NCBI GenBank assembly: GCA_037384885.1
Contig: JARRNO010000071.1
Location: 1-28,823, forward strand
Source of the DNA: JARRNO01 sp037384885
GTDB taxonomy: Bacteria; Acidobacteriota; UBA4820; DSQY01
Length of the DNA: 28,823 nucleotides
Direction of reading: 5' to 3'
A model generated the notes under the pieces. It searched no databases, had not been told where the DNA came from, and worked only from the letters and a program-made list of their open reading frames with translations. A program made the translations under genes and the position numbers. Shown in pieces: positions 17,807 to 26,470 of the stretch (position 1 is the stretch's first letter; each line of letters opens with the position of its first letter).

Positions 17807-19381
17807 TTGACAAAGAAAGCAGCCGTTTTGATGACTCTCGCCCTGGCCGGGTTCCTGTCCGCATCGTTGCAAGCCGCGCCTCAGGCCGCCCGGGGAAAGA
17901 CGCCTCCAAATACTTCGGAACAGCATACCGGGGCCAAAAAGGTGACGCCCCTCAAGGACACGGCAACGCGCACGCAACACACGCTCAAGATCGACGGCCG
18001 TGAACTTCACTACACCGCCACGGCGGGAACGCTCGTCCTCCGCAGTGAGGAGGGCAAACCCCAGGCCGGCATCTTCTACATCGCCTACACGAAGGATGGG
18101 GTAAAAGACGAGGCGGCGCGTCCCGTGACCTTCTGTTTCAACGGCGGTCCCGGATCGTCAGCCGTCTGGCTTCAGCTCGGGGCCCTGGGCCCGGAACGGG
18201 TGGTCATCAAGGACAACGGCCTGCCCTACCCGCCCCCCTACCGGGTTGCCCAGAACCCGGACAGCCTGCTCGATATCTCGGACCTGGTCTTCATCGATCC
18301 CGTCAGCACCGGCTTCAGCCGGGCGGTGAACCCCAAGGAGGCCTCCAGGTACCACGGCGTAAAGGGAGACATCCGGTCCGTGGGCGACTTCATCCGCCTT
18401 TACCTGACCCACTACAACCGCTGGGGATCTCCCAAATTCCTGGCCGGAGAGAGCTACGGAACGACCCGTGCGGCCGGCTTGTCTGGTTATCTCCAAAACC
18501 GGGGAATCTACCTGAACGGTGTCGTGCTGGTCTCTTCCGTGTTGAACTTCCAGACGCTGGCCTTCAACGTGGGCAACGATCTGCCCTACGTTCTCTACCT
18601 GCCGAGCTACGCCGCCACCGCGTGGTACCACAAGAAGCTGGCTCCCGGTCTCGAAGCGGATTTCCAGAAGACCGTGCGCGAGGCCCGGCAATTCGCCTTC
18701 GGCGAGTACGCCTCCGCGCTCCTGGCCGGAGACTCGCTTTCCAAGGCGCAGCGGACCGATGTGGTGGACAAGCTCTCCCGCTTCACCGGCTTGTCGAAGC
18801 AATACATCGAGGACTCCAACCTGCGTGTTCCCGTGTATCATTTTGTCAAGCAGCTTCTCAGGGACCAGCGGAGGACGGTGGGGCGATTCGACAGCAGGCT
18901 GGAGGGCATGGATCGTGACGCCGCCGGTTCGACCTTCAGCTACGACCCCAGCTTCGCTTCGGTAAACGGCGTCTTTACCGGCGCCTTCAACGGCTATCTC
19001 AGGAACTTTCTCAACTACAAGAAAGACAGGCCTTACACCATCCTCAGCCGCAAGGTCTGGCCCTGGAAGTTCGACGCGGACAACCGCTACCTGAACGTGG
19101 CCGACACCCTGCGGCAGGCCATGACGGAAAATCCCTACCTGCGGGTTTTTGTCGGCTGCGGCTATTTCGATCTCGCCACGCCCTTCGCTCAGGCGCAATA
19201 CACCGTGGACCACCTCCAGCTCGATCCTTCGCTCAGGAGCCACATCGTCCTCCACTATTACAAGTCCGGGCACATGATCTACTTGAACAAGCCGTCCCTG
19301 GCCAAGCTCAAGAAGGATCTGGCGGCCTTCTACCGCGGGTGCCTTTCCGAGCCGAGGAATGGGGCCGGAGCCGGACGCTGA
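17807..19381 (+). CDS. secreted serine carboxypeptidase, family S10
   Basis: This protein has 524 residues when started at the TTG at 17807, which has a GGGGGA ribosome site five bases upstream and gives a proper signal peptide (MTKK, a hydrophobic core, then SLQAA). A TTG at 17777 and an ATG at 17831 are alternatives. S10 landmarks are the oxyanion region FNGGPGSSAVWLQLGALGP, the FIDPVSTGFS strand, the nucleophile Ser216 in LAGESYGTTRAAGL, Asp455 in GYFDLATPF and His489 in KSGHMIYL. The enzyme trims C-terminal residues from peptides, typically at acid pH, outside the cytoplasm. Together with the OPT transporter it would suit peptide scavenging (inference). No partner gene is adjacent. Confidence 0.93.
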   Translation: MTKKAAVLMTLALAGFLSASLQAAPQAARGKTPPNTSEQHTGAKKVTPLKDTATRTQHTLKIDGRELHYTATAGTLVLRSEEGKPQAGIFYIAYTKDGVKDEAARPVTFCFNGGPGSSAVWLQLGALGPERVVIKDNGLPYPPPYRVAQNPDSLLDISDLVFIDPVSTGFSRAVNPKEASRYHGVKGDIRSVGDFIRLYLTHYNRWGSPKFLAGESYGTTRAAGLSGYLQNRGIYLNGVVLVSSVLNFQTLAFNVGNDLPYVLYLPSYAATAWYHKKLAPGLEADFQKTVREARQFAFGEYASALLAGDSLSKAQRTDVVDKLSRFTGLSKQYIEDSNLRVPVYHFVKQLLRDQRRTVGRFDSRLEGMDRDAAGSTFSYDPSFASVNGVFTGAFNGYLRNFLNYKKDRPYTILSRKVWPWKFDADNRYLNVADTLRQAMTENPYLRVFVGCGYFDLATPFAQAQYTVDHLQLDPSLRSHIVLHYYKSGHMIYLNKPSLAKLKKDLAAFYRGCLSEPRNGAGAGR

Positions 19382-19419
19382 CGGCGTGAAGCCCGGGTAG
19401 AAAATGCCCGCGTCCGGCT
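19369..19419 (+). repeat. inverted repeat spanning the S10 peptidase stop codon
   Basis: AGCCGGACGC (19369-19378) and GCGTCCGGCT (19410-19419) are exact complements enclosing 31 bases that include the TGA. A long stem-loop is possible. No T tract follows, so a terminator role is uncertain. Confidence 0.4.
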
Positions 19420-19543
19420 GTCCTCTTCAGGGTCGGGAAACCGGGTGCTATCATACCGGTGGATGAAATCGGGGTCCGCCGTCGTTTCAAGGGTCTGGTG
19501 GGATTCCCGGCCGCCGGAGTTTCATAAACCAGGAGCAGGAAGC

Positions 19544-20720
19544 ATGCAAAAGCACACGCCTCGAAAAACCGTGCCGGTCCAGGTCGGCAAGGTGCAGGTG
19601 GGCGGCGGCGCCCCCGTCGTGGTGCAGACCATGACGAACACGGACACCTCCGACGCCGCCGGTACGGCCGCGCAGTGCATCGATCTTATCCAGGCCGGCG
19701 CGGACATGGTCCGCGTCACCGTGAACGTCCCGGAAGCGGCCAAGGCCGTCCCCGAAATCAAGCAGCGCATGCTGGACCAGGGCTGCGACGCCCCCCTGAT
19801 CGGGGACTTCCACTACAACGGGCACCTGCTGCTCACGCAGTTCGAGGACTGCGCCCGCGCGCTTGACAAGTACCGCATCAACCCCGGGAACGTCGGCCAC
19901 GGAAAGCGGCGCGACGAGCAGTTCCAGACAATCTGCTCCGTGGCGGTCGGCCACGGCAAGCCGGTCCGCATCGGCGTAAACAAGGGCTCTCTCAACCAGG
20001 AGCTCGTCGTGGCCAAGATGCAGGAAAACACCGATCGAAACCTGGGAAAGGAATCGGAGGAGATCATCAACGAGTGCATGGTGATCTCCGCGCTCGATTC
20101 CACGGAGTTGGCGCTCCAATCCGGACTCACCGAAAACCAGATCATCATTTCCTGCAAGACCTCGCACCCGCAGGACCTGATCGCCCTCTACCGCGATCTG
20201 GCGTCCAAGACCCGTCAGCCGCTGCNNNNNNNNCGAAGGCATCGGTGACACCATCCGCATCTCGCTGACCCCCAGGCCCGGCGGCGACCGGCGGGAGGAG
20301 GTCTGGGCGTGCTGCGAACTTCTCCAGTCCCTGGGATTGCGCTCCTTCAAACCCAGTGTCACCGCCTGCCCGGGCTGCGGCCGGACCACCAGCACCACCT
20401 TCCAGGAACTGTCGCTCCGCATCGACGACTTTGTCCGTGCGAAGATGCCCGAGTGGAAAGACCGCTACGACGGCGTGGAAACCATGAAAGTGGCGGTGAT
20501 GGGGTGCATCGTGAACGGTCCCGGAGAATCCAGAAGCGCCAACATCGGCATCAGCCTGCCGGGAACCGGAGAAACGCCCAAGTGCCCGGTCTTCATCGAC
20601 GGCCAGAAGTTCACCACCCTCCAGGGAACGTACGAGGAACTCGCTTCCGCCTTCCTGGATATGGTGGAAGACTACGTAACGCACACCTATCCGCTCAAGG
20701 ATGCGGTCCCGGCGGAATGA
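19544..20720 (+). CDS. ispG: 4-hydroxy-3-methylbut-2-enyl diphosphate synthase, with assembly gap
   Basis: The first part (227 codons from ATG 19544) matches IspG: VGGGAPVVVQTMTNTDTSD, ADMVRVTVN, PLIGDFHYNGHLLL, YRINPGNVG, IGVNKGSLN and IISCKTSHPQDL. After CTG at 20222 there is one base, then 8 Ns (20226-20233). The sequence resumes in another frame with EGIGDTIRISLTPRPGGDRR. About 26 residues that relatives carry here (an HLGLTEAG...-like block) are absent, so the real gap is roughly 80 bases, not 8. The [4Fe-4S] ligands remain in the second part: the two Cys of CPGCGRTT, the Cys of GCIVNGPGE and its final Glu. It converts MEcPP to HMBPP in the MEP isoprenoid pathway. A GGAG/AGGA site lies just upstream. 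Without the gap the enzyme would be about 414 residues. Confidence 0.95.
20226..20233. other. run of 8 undetermined bases inside ispG
   Basis: This is a sequence gap. Protein comparison with the family implies that about 68 more bases than the Ns indicate are missing. Confidence 0.95.
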
Positions 20721-20764
20721 ACCGCATGCTATCCTGAACCGGTAGATCTTCCTGGAGCGAACGA

Positions 20765-21328
20765 ATGAAGATTTATACCAAGACGGGAGACAAGGGGGAA
20801 ACCGGGCTTTTCGGCGGTCCGAGGGTCTCCAAGGCCGGCCTTCGGGTCGAAGCCTACGGAACGGTGGACGAGTTGAACGCCTTTCTGGGCTGGGCCGGCT
20901 CGCAGCTTGATCCCGCACTGGGGCTCGTGGAGGTTGTGCGTGCAGTCCAGTCCGATCTTCTTTCTTTGGGCGCCGATCTGGCCACGCCCCCCGATGCGTC
21001 TGAAAAGGTCCGCATGCGTACGACGCGGATCGGCCCGGACCGGGCCGCCTGGCTCGAATCCCGGATCGACGAGTGGGACGGGGGGCTCGAACCGCTTAAG
21101 ACCTTCATTCTTCCCGGAGGAGATCCCGGGGCTGCGGCCATGCAGGTGTGCCGGGCCGTCTGCCGTAGGGCGGAGCGGGCCGTCGTCAGGCTTTCGAGAG
21201 AGGAAGGCGCCAATCCGGACGCCGTGGTTTATCTGAACAGGCTTTCCGACGCCCTCTTCGTTCTCGCCCGCTGGATCAACGCCCGGAAGGGCATGAAGGA
21301 ACCGCCCTGGAAGGGCGCCCCTCAATGA
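20765..21328 (+). CDS. cob(I)alamin adenosyltransferase, PduO type
   Basis: This is a 187-residue protein. The N-terminal ATP-binding motif YTKTGDKGETGLFGGPRVSK (residues 4-23) is followed by YGTVDELNAFLG, FILPGGDPGAAAMQVCRAVC, RRAER and YLNRLSDALFVLARW, all in the order of PduO-type enzymes. It transfers the adenosyl group of ATP to cob(I)alamin, making adenosylcobalamin. This implies the organism uses B12-dependent radical enzymes, though none is in the window. A GGAG eight bases before the ATG supports the start. It follows ispG by 44 bases, probably co-transcribed, and is convergent with the next gene (10-base gap). Confidence 0.94.
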   Translation: MKIYTKTGDKGETGLFGGPRVSKAGLRVEAYGTVDELNAFLGWAGSQLDPALGLVEVVRAVQSDLLSLGADLATPPDASEKVRMRTTRIGPDRAAWLESRIDEWDGGLEPLKTFILPGGDPGAAAMQVCRAVCRRAERAVVRLSREEGANPDAVVYLNRLSDALFVLARWINARKGMKEPPWKGAPQ

Positions 21329-21338
21329 AACCGCGGGC

Positions 21339-21941
21339 TCAGCGCGGCCGCCGCGGATAAAAGGCGGGCACGCGCCGCCTGTATTCCCGATAGGCGTGGC
21401 CGAAAACGACGAGAAGCTTTCTTTCTTCGAGCCAGGCGCCGACCAGCAAATAGGCGGTGAGCGCGGCGGATGCGGCGATTCCCGCCGCATCGAGATTATG
21501 CCCCCAGAGCACGAGAATGGCGCCCGCGTACCAGGGGTGGCGCATCCATCGCAGTATGCCGTACTCCTGCATACCCCCATCCTCACGCCATGGCACGCCC
21601 CTCAACGCAGCACCGGCGCCCCGGAACCCCAGAAAATCGGCGAGGTCAAAGGCTCTGGCTCCCGCCACGAAAAGGACCGTGGCCGCAACATTGATCAACA
21701 CGGCCGCCGCGATCCAGGGCCCGCGCCAGACCAGAACCGCCGGGCCCTTCAAGCTCCATTGCAGATACGCCACGGGGACCACTGTGATCACGCTGAATAC
21801 GTTGTAGGCCAGCCGGTAGAACCCGTACCGGGTCCCCAGCCTTTGTTCGAGCAGACGTTTGAACCAGGCGGCGGCGAGCAGGCTGTGCACCACGCACCAG
21901 ACTGCCCAGATCGTCGCGGCCTCCATCATGACCCACAGCAT
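21339..21941 (-). CDS. integral membrane methyltransferase-like protein (ICMT/PEMT/NnrU fold)
   Basis: This 200-residue protein has five or six hydrophobic helices. The C-terminal region carries the pattern shared by isoprenylcysteine carboxyl methyltransferase-like and NnrU proteins: GILRWMRHPWYAGAILVLWG (128-147) with Arg-His-Pro, then LVGAWLEERKLLVVFGHAYR and EYRRRVPAFYP near the end. In the family RHP and the EE..L...G..Y..Y segment form the SAM/substrate site. The substrate is unknown in bacteria without prenylated proteins; lipid methylation is possible. GGAGG five bases upstream supports the ATG. It is divergent from the TIR-like gene with 133 bases between them. Confidence 0.82.
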   Translation of the reverse strand: MLWVMMEAATIWAVWCVVHSLLAAAWFKRLLEQRLGTRYGFYRLAYNVFSVITVVPVAYLQWSLKGPAVLVWRGPWIAAAVLINVAATVLFVAGARAFDLADFLGFRGAGAALRGVPWREDGGMQEYGILRWMRHPWYAGAILVLWGHNLDAAGIAASAALTAYLLVGAWLEERKLLVVFGHAYREYRRRVPAFYPRRPR

Positions 21942-22074
21942 GCGTTCCTCCGGGGAACCGGGCCCGGCTGCCGGCCGAGGCCCACCTCCGGGGAAGGATT
22001 CACCGCCCCTCCGCGTTCACTAATCGACGGGCGGCGGCCCCGGATTCAGGCGGCATGATAATCAAGGAGGGGAT

Positions 22075-22941
22075 ATGGCGTCAAGAAAGGTCTTTCTCTG
22101 CTTCGCCCCGGAAGACGATTTCAAGGTGGAAAACGTGGCGAGGACGCTGCGGGACGCAGGGATCAGCGTCGTATACGACAAGTGGAACCGGCTGCCCGGC
22201 GAGTCGTCCCCGCGCGGGCTCCCGGGACGCCTCGAACCCGGTTCGGCCCTGCTTCTCTTCCTGTCCAGAAAGCTCGCCGCTTACCACAAGAAAGACCCGT
22301 GGGCCCTCGAGTCTCTCGCGGACAAGGCCCGTGTCTGCGCCGTGCGCATCGTTCTGGCAAGGCTGGACGGCATCGGTCCGAAACGCTTCCCCGCCCCTTT
22401 CCAGGGCGCTGATTTCGTGGACCTGCGAAGGGAGGGGGCCGCCGCCGTGGTTGAACCCCTGAAGCACGAGATGGAAGATGCGTTTCACGTCGATTTCGGG
22501 AACCTCGCGGTGGCCGTGACGGGACCCCGGCCGAACCCGGCGCACCGCATCGGCGGCGCCTACAGGAACGTCGTCACGCTTCGCGTCCGCACGTTCCAAG
22601 TGGACCCCATCGCCTTTCTCATCCTCTACGACGGTGAGCTCGCACATTTTGACGGCGGCATGGTCGGCCCCAACAACATGGTCATTTCCATGGCCTTTCC
22701 CGCCTACGATTCGCCCTTCCCCAACGCCGGATACTACAGCGCCCTGGACGCACTGAAACCCGCCGGGCGGGATCTCAGGCTGAAAGCTTACTCAAACCAA
22801 CCGGTAAACGCCGTACGCCTCTACAGGGTTGACCGGCCGCCGGTAAACGAAGACCTGACGCTTCCCGGGACCTGGTACCCCACCATTTTCGAGGAATTCG
22901 ACATCGCCCCGCAGATCTGGCGACTCGCGGACCTTTCATAA
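22075..22941 (+). CDS. TIR-like domain protein with unrecognised C-terminal domain
   Basis: This is a 288-residue protein. Residues 4-120 follow the TIR layout: a first strand KVFLCFAPEDD, helix VENVARTLRDAG, strand ISVVYDKWNRLPGES (BB-loop-like), LEPGSALLLFLSRKLAAY, then DPWALESLADKA, where Glu79 could be the catalytic glutamate of NAD-cleaving TIRs. It is three residues after the Trp rather than the common four. The segment ends with FPAPFQGADFVDL. Residues about 138-288 form a soluble, beta-rich region I do not recognise, containing VTLRVRTFQVDPIAFLILYD, MAFPAYDSPFPNAGYYSALD and VRLYRVDRPPVNEDL. There is no signal peptide or membrane segment. AGGAGGGG just ahead of the ATG makes the start firm. 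It is a single gene flanked by metabolic genes, with no recognisable defence partner. Confidence 0.72.
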   Translation: MASRKVFLCFAPEDDFKVENVARTLRDAGISVVYDKWNRLPGESSPRGLPGRLEPGSALLLFLSRKLAAYHKKDPWALESLADKARVCAVRIVLARLDGIGPKRFPAPFQGADFVDLRREGAAAVVEPLKHEMEDAFHVDFGNLAVAVTGPRPNPAHRIGGAYRNVVTLRVRTFQVDPIAFLILYDGELAHFDGGMVGPNNMVISMAFPAYDSPFPNAGYYSALDALKPAGRDLRLKAYSNQPVNAVRLYRVDRPPVNEDLTLPGTWYPTIFEEFDIAPQIWRLADLS

Positions 22942-22965
22942 GGACCTACCGGGTGGGCGCCCCGG

Positions 22966-22995
22966 CAAAGAAGGGCGGCCCCGCGGGGCCGCCCT
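22966..22995 (-). terminator. intrinsic terminator of the arg operon
   Basis: Perfect 11-base arms, AGGGCGGCCCC (22972-22982) and GGGGCCGCCCT (22985-22995), are followed on the minus strand by TTCTTT (22972-22967). It lies about 27 bases past the argJ stop and separates argJ from the convergent TIR-like gene. Confidence 0.8.
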
Positions 22996-23021
22996 CGGAA
23001 TACCCGTCGCCCGCTATGGCT

Positions 23022-24230
23022 TCACGTCCGGTGCATGGCGTTGATCCGGACATATTCGTAGCTCATGTCCGTACCCCACGCCACGGCGGAGGCGTCGCCC
23101 AGGTTGAGATCCATCACGATCCTGATCTTGGAGGAACGCATCATTTGCCGGAGCTTCTTAAGGTCGCAACCGGCCCAGCCGCCTTTGGCGGCCACCGGCA
23201 TAATGCTTCGGCGGGACCCGATATGCAGGTCGACCCGGCCGGGGTCCACTGCCACGCCCGAGTTTCCGATGGCGGCCAGGATCCGGCCCCAGTTGGGGTC
23301 GCGGCCGAAGAGCGCCGTCTTCACGAGGGCGGAAGTGGACACGAACCGGGCCACCCTCCGTGCCTCTTCTTCGGTTTTGGCGCCGTTCACACGGTATTCC
23401 ACGAACTTCGTCGCCCCTTCGCCGTCCGACACAATGGCCTTGGCCAGCGTCGTGCAGGCTTTCTCCAGCTGGCGTCTGAAGACGAGGTAAGCACGGTTCT
23501 TTTTCATGATGGGTTTGTTGCCCGCCCTACCGTTGCATAGCACGCAAACCATATCGTTGGTGGAGGTGTCGCCGTCCACCGAAATCATGTTGAAGCTCTT
23601 ATTCACCACTTCGCGCAGTGTTTCGTCCAGCAAAGACGCTTCGATGTCGATGTCGCTCACGAGGAACGCCAGCATGGTTGCCATGTTGGGGTGGATCATC
23701 CCCGATCCCTTTGCGATTCCGGCCAGGTTGATCCGAAGTCCGTCCACGGAGAAGTTCGCGAAGTAGTCCTTGGGGTAGGTGTCGGTCGTCAGGATCGCGC
23801 TGGCGGCCATGGTAGCGTGGACGCGGCGCTTGGTGAGATCCCTGGCGTAGAAATCGATGCCCTTGACGATCTTGTCGATGGGCAGCGGCTCCCCGATCAC
23901 GCCGGTGGACGCCACGATGACATCCTCCACGGGAATATTGAGCGCCTCCGCCATGGTCTTCGCCATGGCCATGGCGTCGCGGTCGCCTTGATCTCCCGTG
24001 CACGCGTTCGCATTGCCGGAGTTCACCACGATCGCCTGCGCCCTGCCGTCGGCCACGTGCTTGCGCGAAAGCTGGACCGGCGCCGCCGCGAACTGGTTCT
24101 GGGTAAAGACGGCGGCCGCGCTGGCCGGGATATCGGACACGATCATCGCGAGGTCCCGCCGCTTGGACCGGATGCCCACGTGCATGCCGCGGGCGCGAAA
24201 GCCCCTCACGTCGTTGATGTTCTTATTCAT
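23022..24230 (-). CDS. argJ: bifunctional ornithine acetyltransferase / N-acetylglutamate synthase
   Basis: This 402-residue protein is the usual ArgJ length. The autoprocessing site KGSGMIHPNMATMLAFL is present: the precursor is cut before Thr185, which becomes the N-terminal nucleophile of the beta chain. Other landmarks are NSGNANACTG (about 70-79), STGVIGEPLP, DGDTSTNDM and FGRDPNWGRILAA. The enzyme moves the acetyl group from N-acetylornithine to glutamate, closing the cyclic arginine route. Whether it also uses acetyl-CoA cannot be told from sequence. The gene starts 19 bases after argC, with AGGA upstream, and is the last gene before the terminator. Confidence 0.96.
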   Translation of the reverse strand: MNKNINDVRGFRARGMHVGIRSKRRDLAMIVSDIPASAAAVFTQNQFAAAPVQLSRKHVADGRAQAIVVNSGNANACTGDQGDRDAMAMAKTMAEALNIPVEDVIVASTGVIGEPLPIDKIVKGIDFYARDLTKRRVHATMAASAILTTDTYPKDYFANFSVDGLRINLAGIAKGSGMIHPNMATMLAFLVSDIDIEASLLDETLREVVNKSFNMISVDGDTSTNDMVCVLCNGRAGNKPIMKKNRAYLVFRRQLEKACTTLAKAIVSDGEGATKFVEYRVNGAKTEEEARRVARFVSTSALVKTALFGRDPNWGRILAAIGNSGVAVDPGRVDLHIGSRRSIMPVAAKGGWAGCDLKKLRQMMRSSKIRIVMDLNLGDASAVAWGTDMSYEYVRINAMHRT

Positions 24231-24249
24231 AAATTCCTGACCTTCCCTT

Positions 24250-25287
24250 TCAAGGCGAGACCGGGGTCATTCCCAGGCCTACAGCGGGCTCGATCCCCAG
24301 CATGAGGTTCATGTTCTGCACCGCCTGCCCGGCGGCGCCTTTGACCAGGTTGTCGATCACGGAAATGGTGACGACCCGTTCCGATCTCTCATCGACCCGG
24401 GCGTACACGTCGCAGTAGTTGGCTCCACGCACGGCCTTGACCGGCGGCGGCTCCTTCCGCACCCTCACGAAGGGGCGGTCAGAATAGGCGTTCCTGTAAG
24501 CACGGTCCACGCTTTCCTGCGTTGTTCCGGACAGTATGGGCGCGTAGGCTGTCGTCAGAATTCCGCGGCTGAGCGGTACCATGTGGGGCGCGAAAAGAAG
24601 CCGGACTTCTGTTCCCGCCTCCCTGCCAAGGCATTGTTCCATCTCCGGCTGGTGGCGGTGGGCCCCGATGGCGTAAGCCTTGACGTCCTCGTTGGCCGTG
24701 GGGAAGTGCGTGACCTCTTTCGCCTTCGCCCCCGCTCCGGTGACTCCGGACTTGGAATCCACGATGATCCCTTCGGGTGACACCAGCCCGGCCCTGAGGA
24801 GCGGCGCCAGAGCCAGAATCGCCGAGGTGGGGTAGCAGCCGGGATTGGCGACGAGACGCGCCGCGGCGATCTCGCCGGGGTACAGCTCCGCGAGACCGAA
24901 GACCGCCTCTTCGAGGTATTGGGGGCAGACGTGCGGCTTGCCGTACCATTTTTCATAAGTCCCGGCGGACTTCAGGCGGAAATCTCCCGACAGGTCTACG
25001 ATTCTGAAATCGCCGACCCCGTGGTCGCGGACGAATTCCATCGACGTGCCGTGAGGCAGCGCGAGGAAGACGATCTCGGGCGAGAGGGACGGCATTTCCT
25101 CCATCGGGATGAGCGTCATGTCGCAGATGCACGCCAGGCTCGGGTGGAGATCGGACAGCATCTTTCCGCGGTGGGTTTCGGACGTAACGCCAACCAGCTC
25201 CACCGCTTCGTGCCGTGAAAGGATGCGGGCCAGCTCCAGCCCCGTGTAGCCGGAGGCGCCTACCACGGCGACCTTCGGTTTAGCCAT
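24250..25287 (-). CDS. argC: N-acetyl-gamma-glutamyl-phosphate reductase
   Basis: This is a 345-residue protein. The N-terminal NADP-binding motif GASGYTGLELARIL is followed by FLALPHGTS and DLSGDFRL. The catalytic Cys151 lies in NPGCYPTSAILAL. SGVTGAGAKAK, AIGAHRHQPEMEQ and FAPHMVPLSRGILTTAY complete the pattern. It reduces N-acetylglutamyl-phosphate to the semialdehyde, the third step of arginine synthesis. The ATG overlaps the end of argD by 8 bases, pointing to coupled translation. The gene is complete. Confidence 0.97.
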   Translation of the reverse strand: MAKPKVAVVGASGYTGLELARILSRHEAVELVGVTSETHRGKMLSDLHPSLACICDMTLIPMEEMPSLSPEIVFLALPHGTSMEFVRDHGVGDFRIVDLSGDFRLKSAGTYEKWYGKPHVCPQYLEEAVFGLAELYPGEIAAARLVANPGCYPTSAILALAPLLRAGLVSPEGIIVDSKSGVTGAGAKAKEVTHFPTANEDVKAYAIGAHRHQPEMEQCLGREAGTEVRLLFAPHMVPLSRGILTTAYAPILSGTTQESVDRAYRNAYSDRPFVRVRKEPPPVKAVRGANYCDVYARVDERSERVVTISVIDNLVKGAAGQAVQNMNLMLGIEPAVGLGMTPVSP

Positions 25288-26470
25288 CGATCGTTTCCCT
25301 CAGGGATTCCACAAAAACGCGCACCACCTCGTCCAGATCCGCTTTCGAGATGTTGAGTGGCGGCACGAACCGCATGACCTTGCCGGCTGTGCAGTTGCCT
25401 AGAACACCCTTTTCAAGCATTTTTTCTACGACGGGCTTCCCGTCGATGGTGAGCTCAACGCCCACCATCAGGCCGCGGCCGCGGATGTCGGCGATCACCT
25501 CCATGCCGCGCGTCGCCTCTTGCAGCGAGGAGACGAGATAATCGCCCATTTCCCGGGCTCGCTCGGGAAGCTTCTCTTCGATGAGGGCCGTTACCGCTGC
25601 GCGCGCCGCCGCCGTGGCGAGGGGGTTGCCTCCGAAGGTCGTCCCGTGATTGCCGGGCTGAAAAACCTCGGCGACGGATTCGCGTGCGAGAACCGCTCCG
25701 ATAGGCACACCGCCGCCCAGCGCCTTCGCAAGGGTGACGATATCCGGCGTCACACCGTATCCCTGGTAGGCGAACAGGAACCCCGTCCGCCCCATGCCGC
25801 ACTGCACCTCGTCGAAGATAAGGAGGATTCCCGCCTCGTCGCAGAATCGGCGCAACCCCTCCAGGTATTCCCGGGAAGCGGGACGGACGCCGCCTTCGCC
25901 CTGTACGGGCTCCACCATAACGGCGCAGGTATCTTTCGTGACGGCCTTTTTCACTGCCTCCAGGTCGTTGAAGGGTACGGTCTGAAACCCGGACGGCAAA
26001 GGATCGAAACCGTCCCGGTACTTGGGCTGGCCGGTGGCCATGATGGTGGCCAGCGTCCTGCCGTGAAAGGACCCGTCCATGGTAATCACGCCGCCGCCGC
26101 GGCCGTTCTTGCTGCCCCACTTGCGCGCGAGCTTCAGCGCGCCCTCGGCGGCCTCGGCACCGCTGTTGCAGAAAAAGATCTTGCCGAGGCCGGACTGCGT
26201 CACCAGCAGTTCGGCCAGCTTCGCCTGGGGCTCGGTGGCGTAGAAGTTCGAGCAGTGGATCAGCCTGCCCGCCTGCTCGCGCACCGCTTCGACCACGGCG
26301 GGATGGCAGTGCCCGAGGCTGTTCACCGCAATGCCCGCCAGCACGTCGATGTACTCGCGGCCCTCGGCGTCCTTTACCCGCGAGCCCTTGCCGCTCACAA
26401 GGCGGATGGGGACCCGTTTGTAGAGCTTCATATGATACTTTTCATCCAGTTCCAGTATTTGGTCTCGAAT
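25280..26470 (-). CDS. argD: acetylornithine aminotransferase (probable ATT start)
   Basis: This class-III PLP aminotransferase reads AGIAVNSLGHCHPAVV, FFCNSGAEAAEGALKLAR, GSFHGRTLATIMATGQPKY, FDEVQCGMGRTGFLFAYQ and TLAKALGGGVPIGAVLA, where the Lys (residue 249 from the ATT) binds PLP. NHGTTFGGNPLATAAA follows. It transaminates N-acetylglutamate semialdehyde to N-acetylornithine. The family N-terminus, ILELDEKYHMKLYKR, lies upstream of the first in-frame ATG (26431). The only codon well placed after a strong AGGAGG (26483-26478) is ATT at 26470, seven bases away; it yields 396 residues, the normal length. A TTG at 26518 is another in-frame option but adds an Arg-rich, unfamiliar leader. Start 26470 overlaps argB by 29 bases. 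Confidence 0.94.
   Translation of the reverse strand: MRDQILELDEKYHMKLYKRVPIRLVSGKGSRVKDAEGREYIDVLAGIAVNSLGHCHPAVVEAVREQAGRLIHCSNFYATEPQAKLAELLVTQSGLGKIFFCNSGAEAAEGALKLARKWGSKNGRGGGVITMDGSFHGRTLATIMATGQPKYRDGFDPLPSGFQTVPFNDLEAVKKAVTKDTCAVMVEPVQGEGGVRPASREYLEGLRRFCDEAGILLIFDEVQCGMGRTGFLFAYQGYGVTPDIVTLAKALGGGVPIGAVLARESVAEVFQPGNHGTTFGGNPLATAAARAAVTALIEEKLPERAREMGDYLVSSLQEATRGMEVIADIRGRGLMVGVELTIDGKPVVEKMLEKGVLGNCTAGKVMRFVPPLNISKADLDEVVRVFVESLRETIDG

Noticed and set aside
21339..24230. Defence island around the TIR-like gene
   Set aside because: The neighbours are a membrane methyltransferase-like protein, arginine genes and a B12 adenosyltransferase. No nuclease, helicase, integrase or toxin-like gene is seen.
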